DNA from: Planococcus citri
Taxonomy: Eukaryota > Arthropoda > Insecta > Hemiptera > Pseudococcidae
Direction of reading: 5' to 3'
Assembly: GCF_950023065.1 (NCBI RefSeq)
Contig: NC_088681.1
Span: 68,172,836-68,236,835, forward strand
Length of the DNA stretch: 64,000 nt
In this document: positions 38,234-50,286 of the stretch, one piece after another
Layout of the letters: every line of letters begins with the position of its first letter
Numbering within the stretch: position 1 is the first letter of the stretch
Program-made: the position numbers and the translations under genes
Notes under the pieces: generated by a model
The model's database searches: none
What the model saw: the letters and a program-made list of their open reading frames with translations, nothing else
What the model was told of the DNA's origin: nothing

Positions 38234-39484
38234 TTAAAAAATGAAATTGTTTAAAAGTGCAAAGGCAACGTAAATAAGGTAAATGTAGAACAAGCAATGG
38301 CAAAATATGAACAAAAGTACAAGGATGAGCCCGTGATAAGCGATAAATTCTCCTATATCGTCATCTACATCTCGTTTAGCCCTCGATTTCCAACCTGTCA
38401 GGTGCATTCCCATGTTCGCCATGTTTCTCCAACTTAAGAAATCATTGTAATTTGTGACAGTTTTCGTAGGTTCGTCTTCGAGAATTATTTCAGGTAACGA
38501 TTTACCTGGCAAAAAAGATCTTAATTAGAATTTATGTGATTTCACTTTACGTAGGTAGCAGTATGTCTTTGCCTCTTTAGTCTACAGTCGAATTGACAAA
38601 TTTTTGAGCAAATTTATCTAAAAATCAGTATTATTTTTTTTTAAGCTGGCGTCATCAAGACGAAAGCTCAAAAAATTCTGCCGAAATGCTCGAAAAAAAA
38701 TTTCGTTAAAATTGTGTTGCGATACTTACCACTTTTGAGAAATTTTTTCTCCATGAGTTCTTTCAATCTGGGGCTAACTTTCACCATGTAGCCTCCATCG
38801 AGGCATTTACATTCATCCGTTTTTGAGTCATAACTGAAACTTTTTTTCGGATCTTGAGAGAACTCGAAACGATAATCTTCTTTGGTCAACGAAGAAATAA
38901 CATTCTGTATGGATGTTTGCAAATAGTTCATTGTGCCCGATTGATTTTTATGACATATTTTTCTACACTGTTTCTTGCTCTTGATCCCAATCAAAGGTGA
39001 TTGCTTTGATTTTAAAATACTGCCCACTACATATATTAATTGTGAAAATTGGTTCAATTTATATATATTTCAATGATAAAAAAATCGTAATTGGAATTTA
39101 TACTCACCAACTGCTTTACCTACCATTATTTAGTATACCGTTGATCCAATAACTATGAAAATCAGCTTTGGATAAATAATCAAAAACACCATCACTGGAT
39201 TCAATCTTCATCACCTCTTCCGTCATCGTTTCGCCGAAAAAGTTCTCGAGTTTTTTCTTCACAGCTCCCAAAACATCGACAGCTCCGTTTTCGTAAATCC
39301 CTTCCGGAAATTCCAACGGTACTAAAGGTGGTAATTCGCCATTTTGTAAGCTTACGTCGTCGTTCGACGATGTATTTTTAAAATGAACATTAGCTCGAAG
39401 ATTTTGTTCGTCATCTTTGGCAGTATTTCTTAAATCTATATTGTCTAATGTCTTTAGAAAAATCAATAAGAATGTTAAGATCAT
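38234..39484 (-). CDS. Paralogue B of the Cys-patterned membrane protein family (309 aa)
   Basis: Exons (minus): 39124-39484, 38730-39026, 38234-38505; 930 nt, with both introns phase 1 at the same places as in A and C. The leader MILTFLLIFLKTLD is followed by an acidic stretch and LPPLVPLEFPEGIY, nearly identical to C. Exon 2 has CRKIC, then PKKSFSY where A and C have KKC, then CKC and VKVSPRLKELMEKKFL. One cysteine of the pattern is therefore replaced by serine. Exon 3 holds a furin-like site SRAKRD before the membrane segment FIFCHCLFYIYLIYVAF. Likely secretory pathway with a C-terminal anchor. If cleaved, the ectodomain would be released. Confidence 0.72.
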
Positions 39485-40280
39485 GTTTGTAGCGTACGTG
39501 TTTCACTCTATTTAGAAGTGTACCGAAGTTGTTAATTGTAACGAGTTTTATGAAAGGTTGAGTGATTTATTGACAAATGTTTAAACTTCGGTCTCGTTGC
39601 GTAAAAAACATTCATCATAGTTTGTTAAAATTATTTGAAAAATTTTCCCTCGAACTAAGTAAGCCTTTTTTGATTTATTGGTTCGCGTCTTCACCTGTCT
39701 GTGCGTTACTGAAACTGTTTAAAAAGCTTGTTTGCATTTTTTCTCTCTCTTTCTCCTTTTTTTTTTTACAAGTTTTATTACGTAGGTACATACCTACTTA
39801 TATGTATTGTGAATTTACTCGAAAATACATTAGAATAGAATAACGAGAATATGGTACAGAATTTGAACTGGAAGAAAATCCGCTAAAATACGAATATGAA
39901 TTAGCACGTTTCCCATTTTTCGAAATTCGGTAGATTCTTCACTTTCTAGTCCTGTTAGCGGAGTCAGCAGTTGTGAAAATGTCTACCTATGTGAATAAAG
40001 TCGTCCGGTTTGTTGGTTTGAATAACGAATAAGAAATTCATAAGTCTGGTTCAAGCTATGAATGGATTACCTATAAGTATTATTCTACTCGTAATTGGTC
40101 CACAGTCCACTTAGAAAAAGTGCTCTATTAATCAAATTTTGCTGACATTTTTCTGATTGGACAAATTCTGTTGGTTTGCTGTAAATGTGGATCTAAAGTG
40201 TCAAAAAAAGTGTATTTTGTATTTTCGTAGTCTGAGGGGGCAGGGTGAGGGTGTAGGGGAGGCTAACGCAGTGGAATTTT
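39485..40280. other. Upstream flank of paralogue B, no gene seen
   Basis: Promoter side of gene B. The plus frame 39577-39843 is Phe/Leu-rich with no motif. No element borders could be defined here. Confidence 0.35.
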
Positions 40281-43100
40281 CAAATCAAATCAAATCAAAT
40301 ATATTTATTGCAGGTCACAGCTTTCGCTGCATTTACAATGTCATACAAAAAGGTACTAATAGATACAGGTAGGTATGAATAACAGTTAGCATACAGGCCA
40401 TTTTTTAAATGTTACATACATTTATAGAAGGGTTTAAAACGATAAAAATTATTGAAAATTGAAATTTAAAAAATAAAAATTAAAAATATGAATATAAATG
40501 AAGTAGAATACTTAATGAAAAAAAAAAAAAACAAGTAAATAAAAAAAGAAAGAAAAAAAACAAGGGAAACAAAGTAAGCTTATGAGTTTAGCTGTAGCAT
40601 TTCTTCAACATCATAGAACGCATATCTCTGTAGCCAATTTTTCAACTTCTTCTTAAAAAGGTTTTTGGATTGTATATTTTTTAGTTCTTGTGGTATTTTA
40701 TTATAAATTTTTGAGGCCATAAAATCAACGTTACGTTGCATAATTTTTGTTCTTAAATTTTCACCTATTGCCAAATGTTTGAATCTTGTTTCATATGTGT
40801 GAGAAGGGACCTTGAGATTTATTATTCCATTCTTTATCATAATACACAGTTGAAGTATGTACTCACAGGGAGCTGGCAGTATCATGTTTTCAATAAAGAC
40901 TGGTTTACAGGATTCTCTTGGATGTTTTCGAAACATTATTCTTACAGCTCTTTTTTGTATTAATAGTACACGTTGGAGTAGACTGGGATTACCACCCCAA
41001 AGTGCTATTCCATAGCTTAGATTAGAATGAAATAGGCCAAAATATGCAAGTTTTAAAGTGTGAGAGTGTGTTATTTCACGGAGCTGTCGTAGTAAGTAGG
41101 TATAAGTGGAAAGTTTTTTGATTAAATGGTCCACTTGGTTATTCCATTTCAAGTCAGAGTCTATTAGAACTCCTAAAAATTTAGTTGAATCTATATTATC
41201 CTGTAACTTTCTGTTATAGAAGAAGGTACCTTACCAAATCCCAAGAAATGTGTTTTATTTAAATTTAGTATCATTTTGTTTGCCGAGAACCAAGCTATCA
41301 ACCTATTCATGATGCCCTGAATGTGACTACTATCAATACCTTCATCTATTTCTAGAAGAGCTGTTGTATCATCCGCAAATTCTGTGAGACCGTATCCAAA
41401 ATAAGGTGATAAATCATTGATATAAATAATAAAGAACAGTGGACCTAAGATGGATCCTTGAAGTACCCCTTGCTTAATAGGTTCCACATCAGAAAATGTG
41501 CTATTGTTGATTTTTACAATTTGGGCTCTATCAGATAAGTAGCTTTTGACCTAATCTGATAGTATACCTCTAACACCATATCTCTCCAATTTTTCTAGCA
41601 GAATGTTGTGGTCAACCCTGTCAAAAGCCTTAGACAAGTCACAAAGAACTGCTAATAGATTTTTCTTTTGTTGGAGACCATTCAGTACCTCATGAACAAA
41701 TTTATAGATTGCATAAGTGGTATTCATATTTTTCCTAAAGCCAAACTGGGATGGGTGGAGTAATTTATGTTTTTCAAAGAAATCTGATAATCTTTTGTGG
41801 AATATTTTTTCAAATACTTTAGAGAAAACTGGGGTAATTGATATTGGTCTGTAATTATTCAGTTTATCTCTCTCTCCATTTTTAAAGACAGGTGTTACTA
41901 CACTGGTTTTCATTTCATGTGGATAAACACCCTTTTCAATGGATTCATTGAAAAGTGTGGCAAGGGGGTAAGCAACAAAAGGGGCTGAGAGTTTCAGTGT
42001 GTTAACATCAATGCCAAGATGATCTTTTGATGTGGAATTTTTGAGGGAATTTATTATGCTGAGTACTTCATACATGTTGGTGGGTTCACAAAAAAAGGAG
42101 GGGAGTGTGTGATTTACTAGTGAGAGAGGGTCAAGGCCATGTGATATTTGGGGCTGATCTGGCAGCTTTGTGAAAAATGAGTTAAAAAGTTGAGCAATTT
42201 CAATGGGGTCTTTTGTTGGTATATTACTATTAGAGATAATTTTAATAGACTGTTGATTATTTGGTCTATGGTTTATAATTTCCCATGCTGTTTTGTTATA
42301 ATTACATGAGGCTGAGATTTTCTCATCAATTGCATGTTTCTTAGCTGAAGCCACTAATAGTTTGTATTCAGTTTTTTTAACTTTTATTTCTCTCTCAAAT
42401 ATGGTGATTTGATTATTTGGCTGAATTCTCTGATATCTTGTAGCTCATGTTTTAATTTCTTTAGTTTCTCTTTAAAGTGGGGTGAAAATTTTGTGTTCAT
42501 TTTTTTTGATGGGTAATTTTTAGTAACTATAGGGAAGGATTGGTTGAAATATTTTACATATGTATTTTGAAAAATGCTGAACTTCAACTGAAAATCATTA
42601 CCCTGGAGCATGCTATCCCAGTCTACTGTGTCCAGAGAGTTCACAAATAACTGCTTATTATAATTACTAAAATTACGAGTTCTTAAGCTAAATGGTTCTG
42701 TTTTAGGTGATCTAGACTCTAATGATATAGCTAAAAGTATTCCATCATGGTCAGAGATATGCGTCCTACAAACATTCACTTTGAATGACATATTCTTATC
42801 ACATATAAAGTTATCTAGGCAATTATTCAGCCTAGTTGGCTCCTTGCAGCAGAGGAGTAGGCTGCATGATATCATCAGATCAAGAAGTTTTTGAGACATA
42901 CTGGACTTGATTAATGTATTTATGTTCAGATCCCCTCCAATAACCAATTTTTTCCCCAAATTTTGAGAGTGAAATATTGCTTGTTCTATTTTATTAAAGA
43001 AAACATCCAGATTTCCAGCAGGTGGCCTGTATACAGAGAGCACATTAATACCCCTACTGGTAAGGTTTACCCCACAGATTTCAATGTCTCCTTCCCGCCC
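40281..43100 (-). pseudogene. 5'-truncated, mutated non-LTR retrotransposon (LINE)
   Basis: Read on the minus strand. The C-terminal half of an APE-type endonuclease (about 42384-43100; YRPPAG, GGDLNIN, SDHDG) is followed by reverse transcriptase (41191-42354; QFGFRKNMNT, LCDLSKAFDRVDH, QGSILGPLFF, FADDTT) and a C-terminal region (40580-41152; QKRAVRIMF). The fragments are separated by a frameshift near 42370, an in-frame TAG in place of the expected Trp near 41550, and a frameshift near 41170. The element ends in a (ATTTG)n tail at 40281-40300, typical of target-primed insertion. The endonuclease N-terminus is missing. The clade is probably Jockey/CR1-like, not certain. It is inactive. Confidence 0.85.
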
Positions 43101-43109
43101 CTTCCGTCT

Positions 43110-44420
43110 AAAAAAAGAACTCGCAGTCTATTAAAATATGCTGAAATTTTTCCAAAAATCCAAATTTGAAAAGTTTTAAGAACCCAAAATTGGGTCATGA
43201 TATTTGGAATTTTGAAAAAATTTCAAGCAACCAATCAAAATGAGTTTAAATTTTTTCAAGAAATTAAAATATTTTGACAAAAATATTTTTTGAGCAATTT
43301 TGAGAAACTTAAATCTCAAAATTGATTCACATTTTTGTAGATTATCAAAAAATTCTAATGCTTAGCATCAAACTGGGTTAAAATTTCGGCATAAAATCAG
43401 AAATCTCCGTCTTAACATTTTTTAGAATTTTCTGAATTAAAAAAGTTGAAAACTGTGTTTCTGTTTTTTTCTTTTTTATTAACTACTGATTGCCAAAAAA
43501 GCAAAAAACCCTTCTTTTTATAATAATTGCAAAAAATCTAGCTCTCTTGCCAAAAATGATAAAAAAACTTATCCATTTTGAAAAAATTGCCTAAAATTGT
43601 ACCTCTGCCAAAAATGCGAAAAACCCTGTTTTTTCCATAAACAAATTCAACTGTTTTGCTTGAAAAGCAAAAAGTTATGTTTTTTACAATTTTTCTTGCA
43701 AAAATCGAAAAAATTTACCTACCTATGCTATTTTTCCAAAAATGCAAAATATTCTGCTTTTGTGCAAAAAGGCAAAAAATTGTGTCGGGTTTTTTCAAAA
43801 AACTGCTTTTACTCAACAATCTACAAAATTCTGTTTTTTTGCAAAAAATGTGAAAAAATAGTGTTTTTCTTTTTACTTAAAATGGCAAACATTTTGTTAA
43901 TTTTGTAGAAATTCTGCTTGTGCAAAACTGCCAAATTGCTGTTTTTTGCAAAAATTGCAAAAAAAAGGTGAAAAAAACTGTTTTTTTTTGTTTTTTTTTT
44001 TTACCGAAAACGCCAAAAATTCTGTTAGTTTTGTAGAAATTCTGCTTTTGCAAAAATTCCAAATTTCTGTTTTTTCCAAAATTGTGCCTGGAAAGAATAA
44101 AGCCATGTTTTTTTTTAAAATTTTTCTTACAAAATTTGAAATTTTTTGATTTTTTTCCAAAATGGAAACATTTTTTTTTTAGTAAAGAACAGCACTCTTT
44201 GGGGGGAGGGGGGTATAAAATCATGTTCCTTTGGCAAAAAATTCAACAAATATTGCTTTGTTGAAATACTTAATCTTAAAATCGTGCTGTTTGCCTGTAA
44301 AAAACACTGTTTTTTTTTGCCAAAATTGGAAAAACAGAAAAATGTCGATTTGAATATCTACGTTTTGACTGAACCGTCCTCCCTCTTTCACAATTATCGA
44401 TACATTAATTAATGAATTTT
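43110..44420. repeat. Degenerate CAAAAATTCTGTTTTTT minisatellite
   Basis: From 43490 to 44340, units of about 45-65 bases repeat around AAAATTCTG(T)TTTTTTGCAAAAA. The many overlapping open frames on both strands (43597-44412) share the same Phe/Lys/Cys-rich composition and are by-products. 43110-43490 is AT-rich without features. Confidence 0.6.
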
Positions 44421-45047
44421 CGCTAATTGGCCTGTTTTTTTCTCAGAACTGTAAAAAAGTACCTACTGGTTTTTTTGCATTTTTCATCTTTTGAAATTTC
44501 TTATTCCTTTTCTTACAATTAGTCTTCTAGAATCTTGATTTTTTTCCATCTTTTCTTGATCTTTTTCAAAATATACATATTTTTTTAAATTTTCAAGCAA
44601 AATTTTTTCGTCTGAAAACATTTTGACCAACCCTTTCCCTCCCCTCTTACAAATTGAAACATTTGCAGTAATTCTGCTGAATTGTCCTACTTTTGTCCTG
44701 TTTGTGTGAGACCCTGATTGGTTTTCTCAATTTGATGATAAAATTATTTCATTATTTTTTGAAATTCGAACCTCTAAGGGACCTTTGATTTTTCAACTGA
44801 TCATTTGAAATTTTTTGGTTAACTAGGTACCTAATGTTTCCCCATTCTCCGGCGAAAATATGAGAGAAATCGATGTCTTAGTAACTTAATGATGCTCTTT
44901 TTCGAACAAAACTTTCTGGATTTATTGGCTCGAATCATCACCTATCCAAGTCCATCTACATACTTATTTTATAAAACTATTCAGAAATCGAATTAACATC
45001 ATGTACATAATGTTGGTAGGTATTTTGATTTTATTTTGAAACATATA
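44421..45047. other. Downstream flank of paralogue C, no gene seen
   Basis: AT-rich with TTTTCATCTTTT-like words. It should contain the 3' UTR of gene C at its right end. Confidence 0.35.
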
Positions 45048-46412
45048 TTAAAATAGAATAATAAGAATTAGATACGCAAGATGGAAATACCACAAACAAT
45101 GACAAAAAAAAAATATGAGAATGTTTATGATTAGTTGTTTGGTCCAGAAGTCGGTGGAATCTTGCCCCCCATAACCGCCGTAACCGCCGTTGTAGCCTCC
45201 GCCATACCATCTAGACTTCGAACTGGAGGATAATCCGCTAAAATATGAAAGCACATTTCCCATTTTTCGCAGACTAAGAAAACTTCCAATACTTTCGAGA
45301 TTTTCAGTGGGTTCCTCGTTTTCTAGTTGTGTAGCAAAATCAGTACCTGTTGAAATACGTATTACGAGCTCATTGAATAAACAATACAGTGAATTACCTA
45401 CTTAATATGTACCTAGTTTGAATAATATCTAAATGAGAAATTTTTCAATCCTGTAGTTCAATGGCTTAGGATGGATGTGGTAAATTGACGCAGAAAATAC
45501 GATCTTAGATTTTATGTCTTTTGACCACATCCATTTTCATTTTTGTACAATTTGCAGAATCTAAAATTATGGTAGTTCCTCAAATTCTAAATCTTCCATT
45601 CACGGTAGCTTACCTTGCGGATTGAAGAGCTTGTTATTTATGATTTCCAATAATCTGGGGCTCACTTTGACCTGATGTCCTTTATCGACACATTTACACG
45701 AATGCTTGTTTTGTTCTTTATCAAACGAGTACTCGTAACATTTCTTAGGATCTTGGTATATCCTAAATCGTATATCCTCATCGGTGGCTTGAGAGATCAT
45801 ACTCTGAAATATTCGATGCGCGAAGGCGATAGATGTGCTCAAAGATTGTTTACACGTTTTTTTACATTCTTTCTTATCGGTGATCCCTTTTATGAGGAGG
45901 TTATCCGCTGGTTTCATGTACTCGATACCTATCAAACATGATCCTATTTACATTAATTCGTTTATTAAAAAGTTCGCTGACACGTATACTTAATACTGAT
46001 TTAGGTACTTACACTTATGCACGATAAAATTGACCACACTATTGTTGAAATCCATATTCTTAACATATTCCAGCATTCCTTCAGCGCTATCGAAATTTTT
46101 CAACTTGTTCACATTCGAGGTTCCAAAAAACTTACCCATTTTCGCTTCAACAGCTTCTATTATCCTTTTGCCCTGTTTCTGGTAAAAATCTGGCGGAAAT
46201 TCGAGTGGAACTAAAGGTGGAAGCCTGCCAGACGTCTCTTCATCTGGTAAAGTTGCTGTATTCGCCTCAAAAATTTTACCTTGTTTTAATGCCTCTTCTA
46301 CGTGTAACATATCGTCCATGATTTTCTCGTGTAGTTCGGGATTTTCACGGAGATTCTTCAGATACATATCATCAATTACTTTACAAAACAACAATAAGGC
46401 GATCAACAACAT
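45048..46412 (-). CDS. Paralogue C of the Cys-patterned membrane protein family (337 aa)
   Basis: Exons (minus): 46013-46412, 45614-45928, 45048-45346; 1014 nt, both introns phase 1. A leader (MLLIALLLFCKVID) is followed by a helical charged stretch and LPPLVPLEFPPDFY. Exon 2 carries the full cysteine pattern: CKKTC, PKKCYEY, CKC, then VKVSPRLLEIINNKLFN. Exon 3 has SLRKMGNVLSYFSGLS, a Gly/Tyr-rich insert (GGGYNGGYGGYGG) unique to this copy, and the membrane end FFFCHCLWYFHLAY. Exon 3 of gene D next door is its closest match, so C and D arose by a recent local duplication. The function is unknown; secretory-pathway leader plus C-terminal anchor is my reading. Confidence 0.75.
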
Positions 46413-47105
46413 GTTAGATGTGATTTTTGAAAGCTACTAATGAGTGTAGCTCTGATAAAATTGATTTTTTTCACGCCACATAGATACCTATCTATAGTTT
46501 TACTTAGAAAATTTGTGACGATGTTTTTCTTCGTGAATGATGTGTTTCTGCTGGTAACGTTCGCGTACCATGTACAAATGATTTACGAGGTTCAGGTGAT
46601 TTGGACTTGTCGATCATTAGTGAGAAGTTTGTGAAAAACGCGCATTTTGCGGTTTGAGGTATTCGATGCGCATTACAATAGATGACCCCCCCCCCTCCGA
46701 GTGTTTTGGTCGGATTCAATTGTTATGGTATCAGTTTTAATGAACTTAAGTGACACTTCGTTGACTGTTAGAGTGTTGAATGTTGTAAGCTCCCTCCCAC
46801 CTGCTTTCAGTGAAGAGAAATATGCAGAAAATTATTAGTTTTTTTGACTCAAAAATTTAGGGGAAAAAATTTAAAAACTGGATTGAAAAAATTGTTTGGA
46901 TTGGGACGACTCTCATTTCAAGCTTTCGCTTTTTTGGGCGCACATACCCCGATGTTATTGGAATTAATGATAACATAATTCCCTATCTTTGATTTTCCCA
47001 AAAGGTATGTGTTTGTTTTCAATTTTAATCCATTCTTATGCGCATGTGCCGATTTTTTTTCTTCAATTGTTCCATTTGGCCTAGGTATATTTTTACATAA
47101 TAAAT
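46413..47105. other. Gap between paralogue C and orphan exon D, no gene seen
   Basis: Contains the upstream side of gene C. A C-run sits near 46685. Minus-strand frames at 46504-46719 and 46918-47250 show no family motif; the second overlaps the start of exon D in another frame. Confidence 0.35.
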
Positions 47106-47407
47106 TTATCGTAATACATATTCTCCTATGAATACAATAATAACATATACGATATGGAAATACCATAAACAATGGCAAAAAATAAACAATAGTGCGTCTA
47201 TTATCAACTGTTGCACTAGAAAATCGACGGGATCTTTTCGATAACCCCATTGATCATAAGCACCCATTGTCCTAGCATTGGTGTTTGAAGAAAGACCACT
47301 AAAGTATAGAGCCAAATTTCCAATCTTTCGAAGACTGAAGTTGTTGCCTATGGTTGTGAGATCTTCGGCAGTACTATCTTCTTTTATCTCTTCGGCCAGA
47401 GTTGAAC
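47106..47407 (-). pseudogene. Orphan third exon of the paralogue family (gene D)
   Basis: An open 302-nt exon with a good acceptor (ATTACAG|GT, same phase 1 as A-C) and a stop at 47106. It encodes the C-terminal part only: SLRKIGNLALYFSGLS, DPVDFLVQQLIIDALLF and the membrane end FCHCLWYFHIVY. It is closest to gene C. I searched the minus strand to 48190 and beyond and found no exon 1 or exon 2. The exon has no stop or frameshift. It is either a remnant of a partial duplication or the last exon of a gene whose 5' part was displaced by the transposons to the right. Confidence 0.65.
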
Positions 47408-47639
47408 CTGTAATGTGTGCGAACTTTAGCTTTAGACAGCATCAACACTATTACTTAGTGCGTAAGTACATAAGTGACTCAATCATAGTCACGTGATAAT
47501 AAATGTAATATGTAAACACATTTATGAATGATAGCCTAGTAGGTATGTACATGTGATGTAAAACATACCTATTGGTTTTGATCGGAGAGGAGTAATTGAT
47601 TTTATACTCAAGTGTTACCTTAATGCAAATTCTGTAAAA

Positions 47640-48185
47640 TGATTTAAAATGGGTATTGTGTAATTTGACCTTTGGAAGTTCCCTCCAAATTATGAAATTT
47701 TTAATCAATTTGCAGAACACTCATTGCCTTCAAGTTGCATTGTTTTTTTTTTCAGAGCTCACATTTCTTTCGAATTACCAAATTTCAGAATAATTCTGTG
47801 TTTACATTGCCTCTAAATTATGAAATCTCAAATCAATCTTCAAAATTCCTCACGCCATAGCCTCCAAATGATGAAATTTTCATTCGTTTTTCTGAGCTCC
47901 CATTGTATTTATTCAAATTAGAATATTTCACATCAATTTTCGAGTTCACATTGTCTACAATTTACCTACAAATATGTACAAACCTTCAGTCAATTTTCAG
48001 AATTCCCATTGCCACCAAATTATAAAATTTTTGATCAATTTTCAGAATCTGCACTGCCTTTAAATTACAAACATTTAAATTATTTTTTAGAATTCCCATT
48101 GCCTTCGTATAACGAAATTTCAAAACAAATTTCCTAGTGCACATTTGTGTACAAATTGAAAAATTTTAATCAATTTGGGAATCTT
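47640..48185. repeat. Degenerate ~60-bp minisatellite
   Basis: Loosely repeated units of the type CCTCCAAATTATGAAATTT followed by ATCAATTTTCAGAATTCCCATTG, about eight copies with many changes. Not coding. Confidence 0.5.
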
Positions 48186-48189
48186 TTAA

Positions 48190-49530
48190 ACAGGCAATTG
48201 AAGAAAAGATAGAAAACCTACTGCTAATACCAGAAAATTATGAACTCTTCAATGAAATCGTTTAGAAAGCCTCAAAAGATCATATTCCAAGGGGAGCAAG
48301 AAAGGAGTATATCTCTGGAATGGAGCTTCACCTCATGACACAATACAAGGAGTAGGTATGTTGTAAAATTTAATGAAAATCCTTTCAGTGAGGAAACCAT
48401 TGAACTAGGAAATCAATTAGCAAGTGATATAGCAGAATCTAGACAGAAAAAATGGCAGGAATTAGTAGAAAATCTTGGATTTCTGCAAAGATAGCCCAAG
48501 AGCCTGGGCGGTGATGCTTGAAATTTGTAATCGGCCTTATCAGCGTGATTGGTCTTAATGAAAATTTTGATGAAACGGTGTAAACTGCGTTATGAGGAAC
48601 TGCTATGCTTGAAAAGTTGAAAAAAAGTTGCTGACCAAAAAAAAAAATAATGACCAATAAGGCCAATTACGATCGATTACGATTTTCAAGCATCACCGCC
48701 GCGCGCCCTGGCAACTGTTGAAGAGACTTGATGGAGGCAAAACCCAACAGAGTAATTTCACTCAGGTTACAGCTAACCAAGTAGCCCATCAACTACTCTT
48801 GAATGGCAAAACTGACAGCAAAAGCAGCCGAACAAAAGTGGAAAGATGCATGGATGTGGAAGTGAATAACTTTGCCACACCAATTACTAACAAAGAAGTG
48901 AAGTCTGCAATCAAATTGTCCAAAAATAGGAAGGCTGCTGGTGTGGATAACATGTATACTGAGCAGATCAAACACTTCGGACCAAAGGCAGTAAATTGGA
49001 TCCAAAAAGTGTTCAATGCCTATATAGAAACTTTAAGAATGCCAAGACTATGGTGATAGGCACATGTCATTGCATTACAGAAACTAGGCAAAGATGCAAA
49101 TGACCCAAAGAGTTACAGGCCTATCTCCCTGTTATGTCACCTATGCAAGATTTTTGAAAGAGTCATTTTAAATTGTATGGCTGACTGCATAGATGCGGGG
49201 CTGATCAGGCAGCAGGCTGGATTTAGACCAGGAAAATCATGCACTGGCCAGATATTACACTTAACACAGCACATATGAAGATGGCTTTGAAAAGAAGAAA
49301 GTCACTGGAGTAGTGTTTGTCGACCTCACAGCAGCTTTTGACACGGTATGCCACCGACTACTCCAGTATAAGGTGTACCAACTTACAAAGGATTCTAAAT
49401 TTACACAGATAGTCACTATGTTGATGAAAGACAGAAGATTCTATGTGACACTTAATGGTAAAAACAGCACCTGGAGGTGGCAAAAGAATGGAATGCCCCA
49501 GGGCAGTGTTTTGCCACCAATTCTTTTCCA
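48190..49530 (+). pseudogene. LINE reverse-transcriptase fragment, disrupted
   Basis: Plus-strand remnant of a second, different non-LTR retrotransposon. 48190-48480 encodes the linker before RT (HIPRGARKEY...). 48718-49056 continues with GVDNMYTEQIKHFGPKAVNW. Then, after a TGA at 49054, 49070-49280 reads LQKLGKDANDPKSYRPISLL and AGFRPGKSC, and 49313-49530 reads VDLTAAFDTVCHRLL and NGMPQGSVLPPILF. It has several stops and frameshifts, and is cut by a MITE (48508-48704) and ended by a fold-back element at 49530 just before the expected catalytic ADD box. Inactive. The clade was not determined. Confidence 0.8.
48508..48704. mobile_element. ~200-bp MITE inside the LINE fragment
   Basis: The inner ends GGCGGTGATGCTTGAAA and its reverse complement (48684-48700) form terminal inverted repeats. 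GCCTGG on the left (48502-48507) and CCCTGG on the right (48706-48711) look like a slightly changed target duplication. Taking the element out joins the LINE frame across an Ala-Trp-Gln passage, which supports these borders. Confidence 0.65.
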
Positions 49531-50286
49531 ATGTCAATTGGACCAAGAAGTGGTAGGTGGGTTCGGCGATTTTTTTGAAATTTTTCCTGTGGAAAGATCT
49601 TCCGAAGGGATGACCAATGGCGCAAATCGCAGCCCTCTGTTAGAGGTTTTGAAAGGCTTTTTGGTGATATCATAAAAATCAGTGTTGCCATTTTTTTCGT
49701 ACAAAAAATTAGCTCAAAAAGTTTCAAAACGTAGTTTTCATATCGTTCCCGACTCTCAAAAATTCTGAAAAAAATATATTATGAACAACTGTTTATGCTG
49801 AACAGCATATTAAAAAATTGGGATGGTAACTTGTCGCAAAGTCGATTTAAAAAAATTTAAACTTTTCGAAAAAATGCGAATTTTTGATTTAAAACGTGAA
49901 AAAAAGTTTTGATTGGTAAAGTTGACCTATTTGATCCCTATTTTTACGTATCCGTTGAAAAAGTTGAAAAACCTCTTCACTCGGTAAAATTAACTCATCA
50001 CAAAAAAATCAAAATTCGAAAAAATTCAAGAAATAAACGAATTTTAATTTTTTTGCTATGAGTGTGATTTTTATCAACTTTTTCATTAAATACGTCAGAA
50101 AGAGGTCAAAATAAGACAACAGAATAAATTTAAACATTTTTTGATGTGGCTGTTGTTAAAAATGGGCTAGAGGGCTGCGATTTGCGCCATTGGTCATCCC
50201 TTCGGAAGGTCTTTCCACAAGAAAAATTTCAAAAAAATCGCCGAACCCACCTACCACTTCTTGGCCCAATTGACGTGGAATGACCC
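49530..50286. mobile_element. Fold-back element, family 2, internally deleted copy
   Basis: The same ends as the element at 6806-8199 (GTCAATTGGACCAAGAAGTG on the left, inverted at the right to 50286), but only about 757 bp because the right arm is largely missing. The left tip is shortened by about 8 bases. It is inserted in the reverse-transcriptase frame of the LINE. Confidence 0.75.

Noticed and set aside
43597..44412. Cluster of overlapping 60-115 aa ORFs on both strands
   Set aside because: All fall in a degenerate T/A-rich minisatellite with few stop codons.
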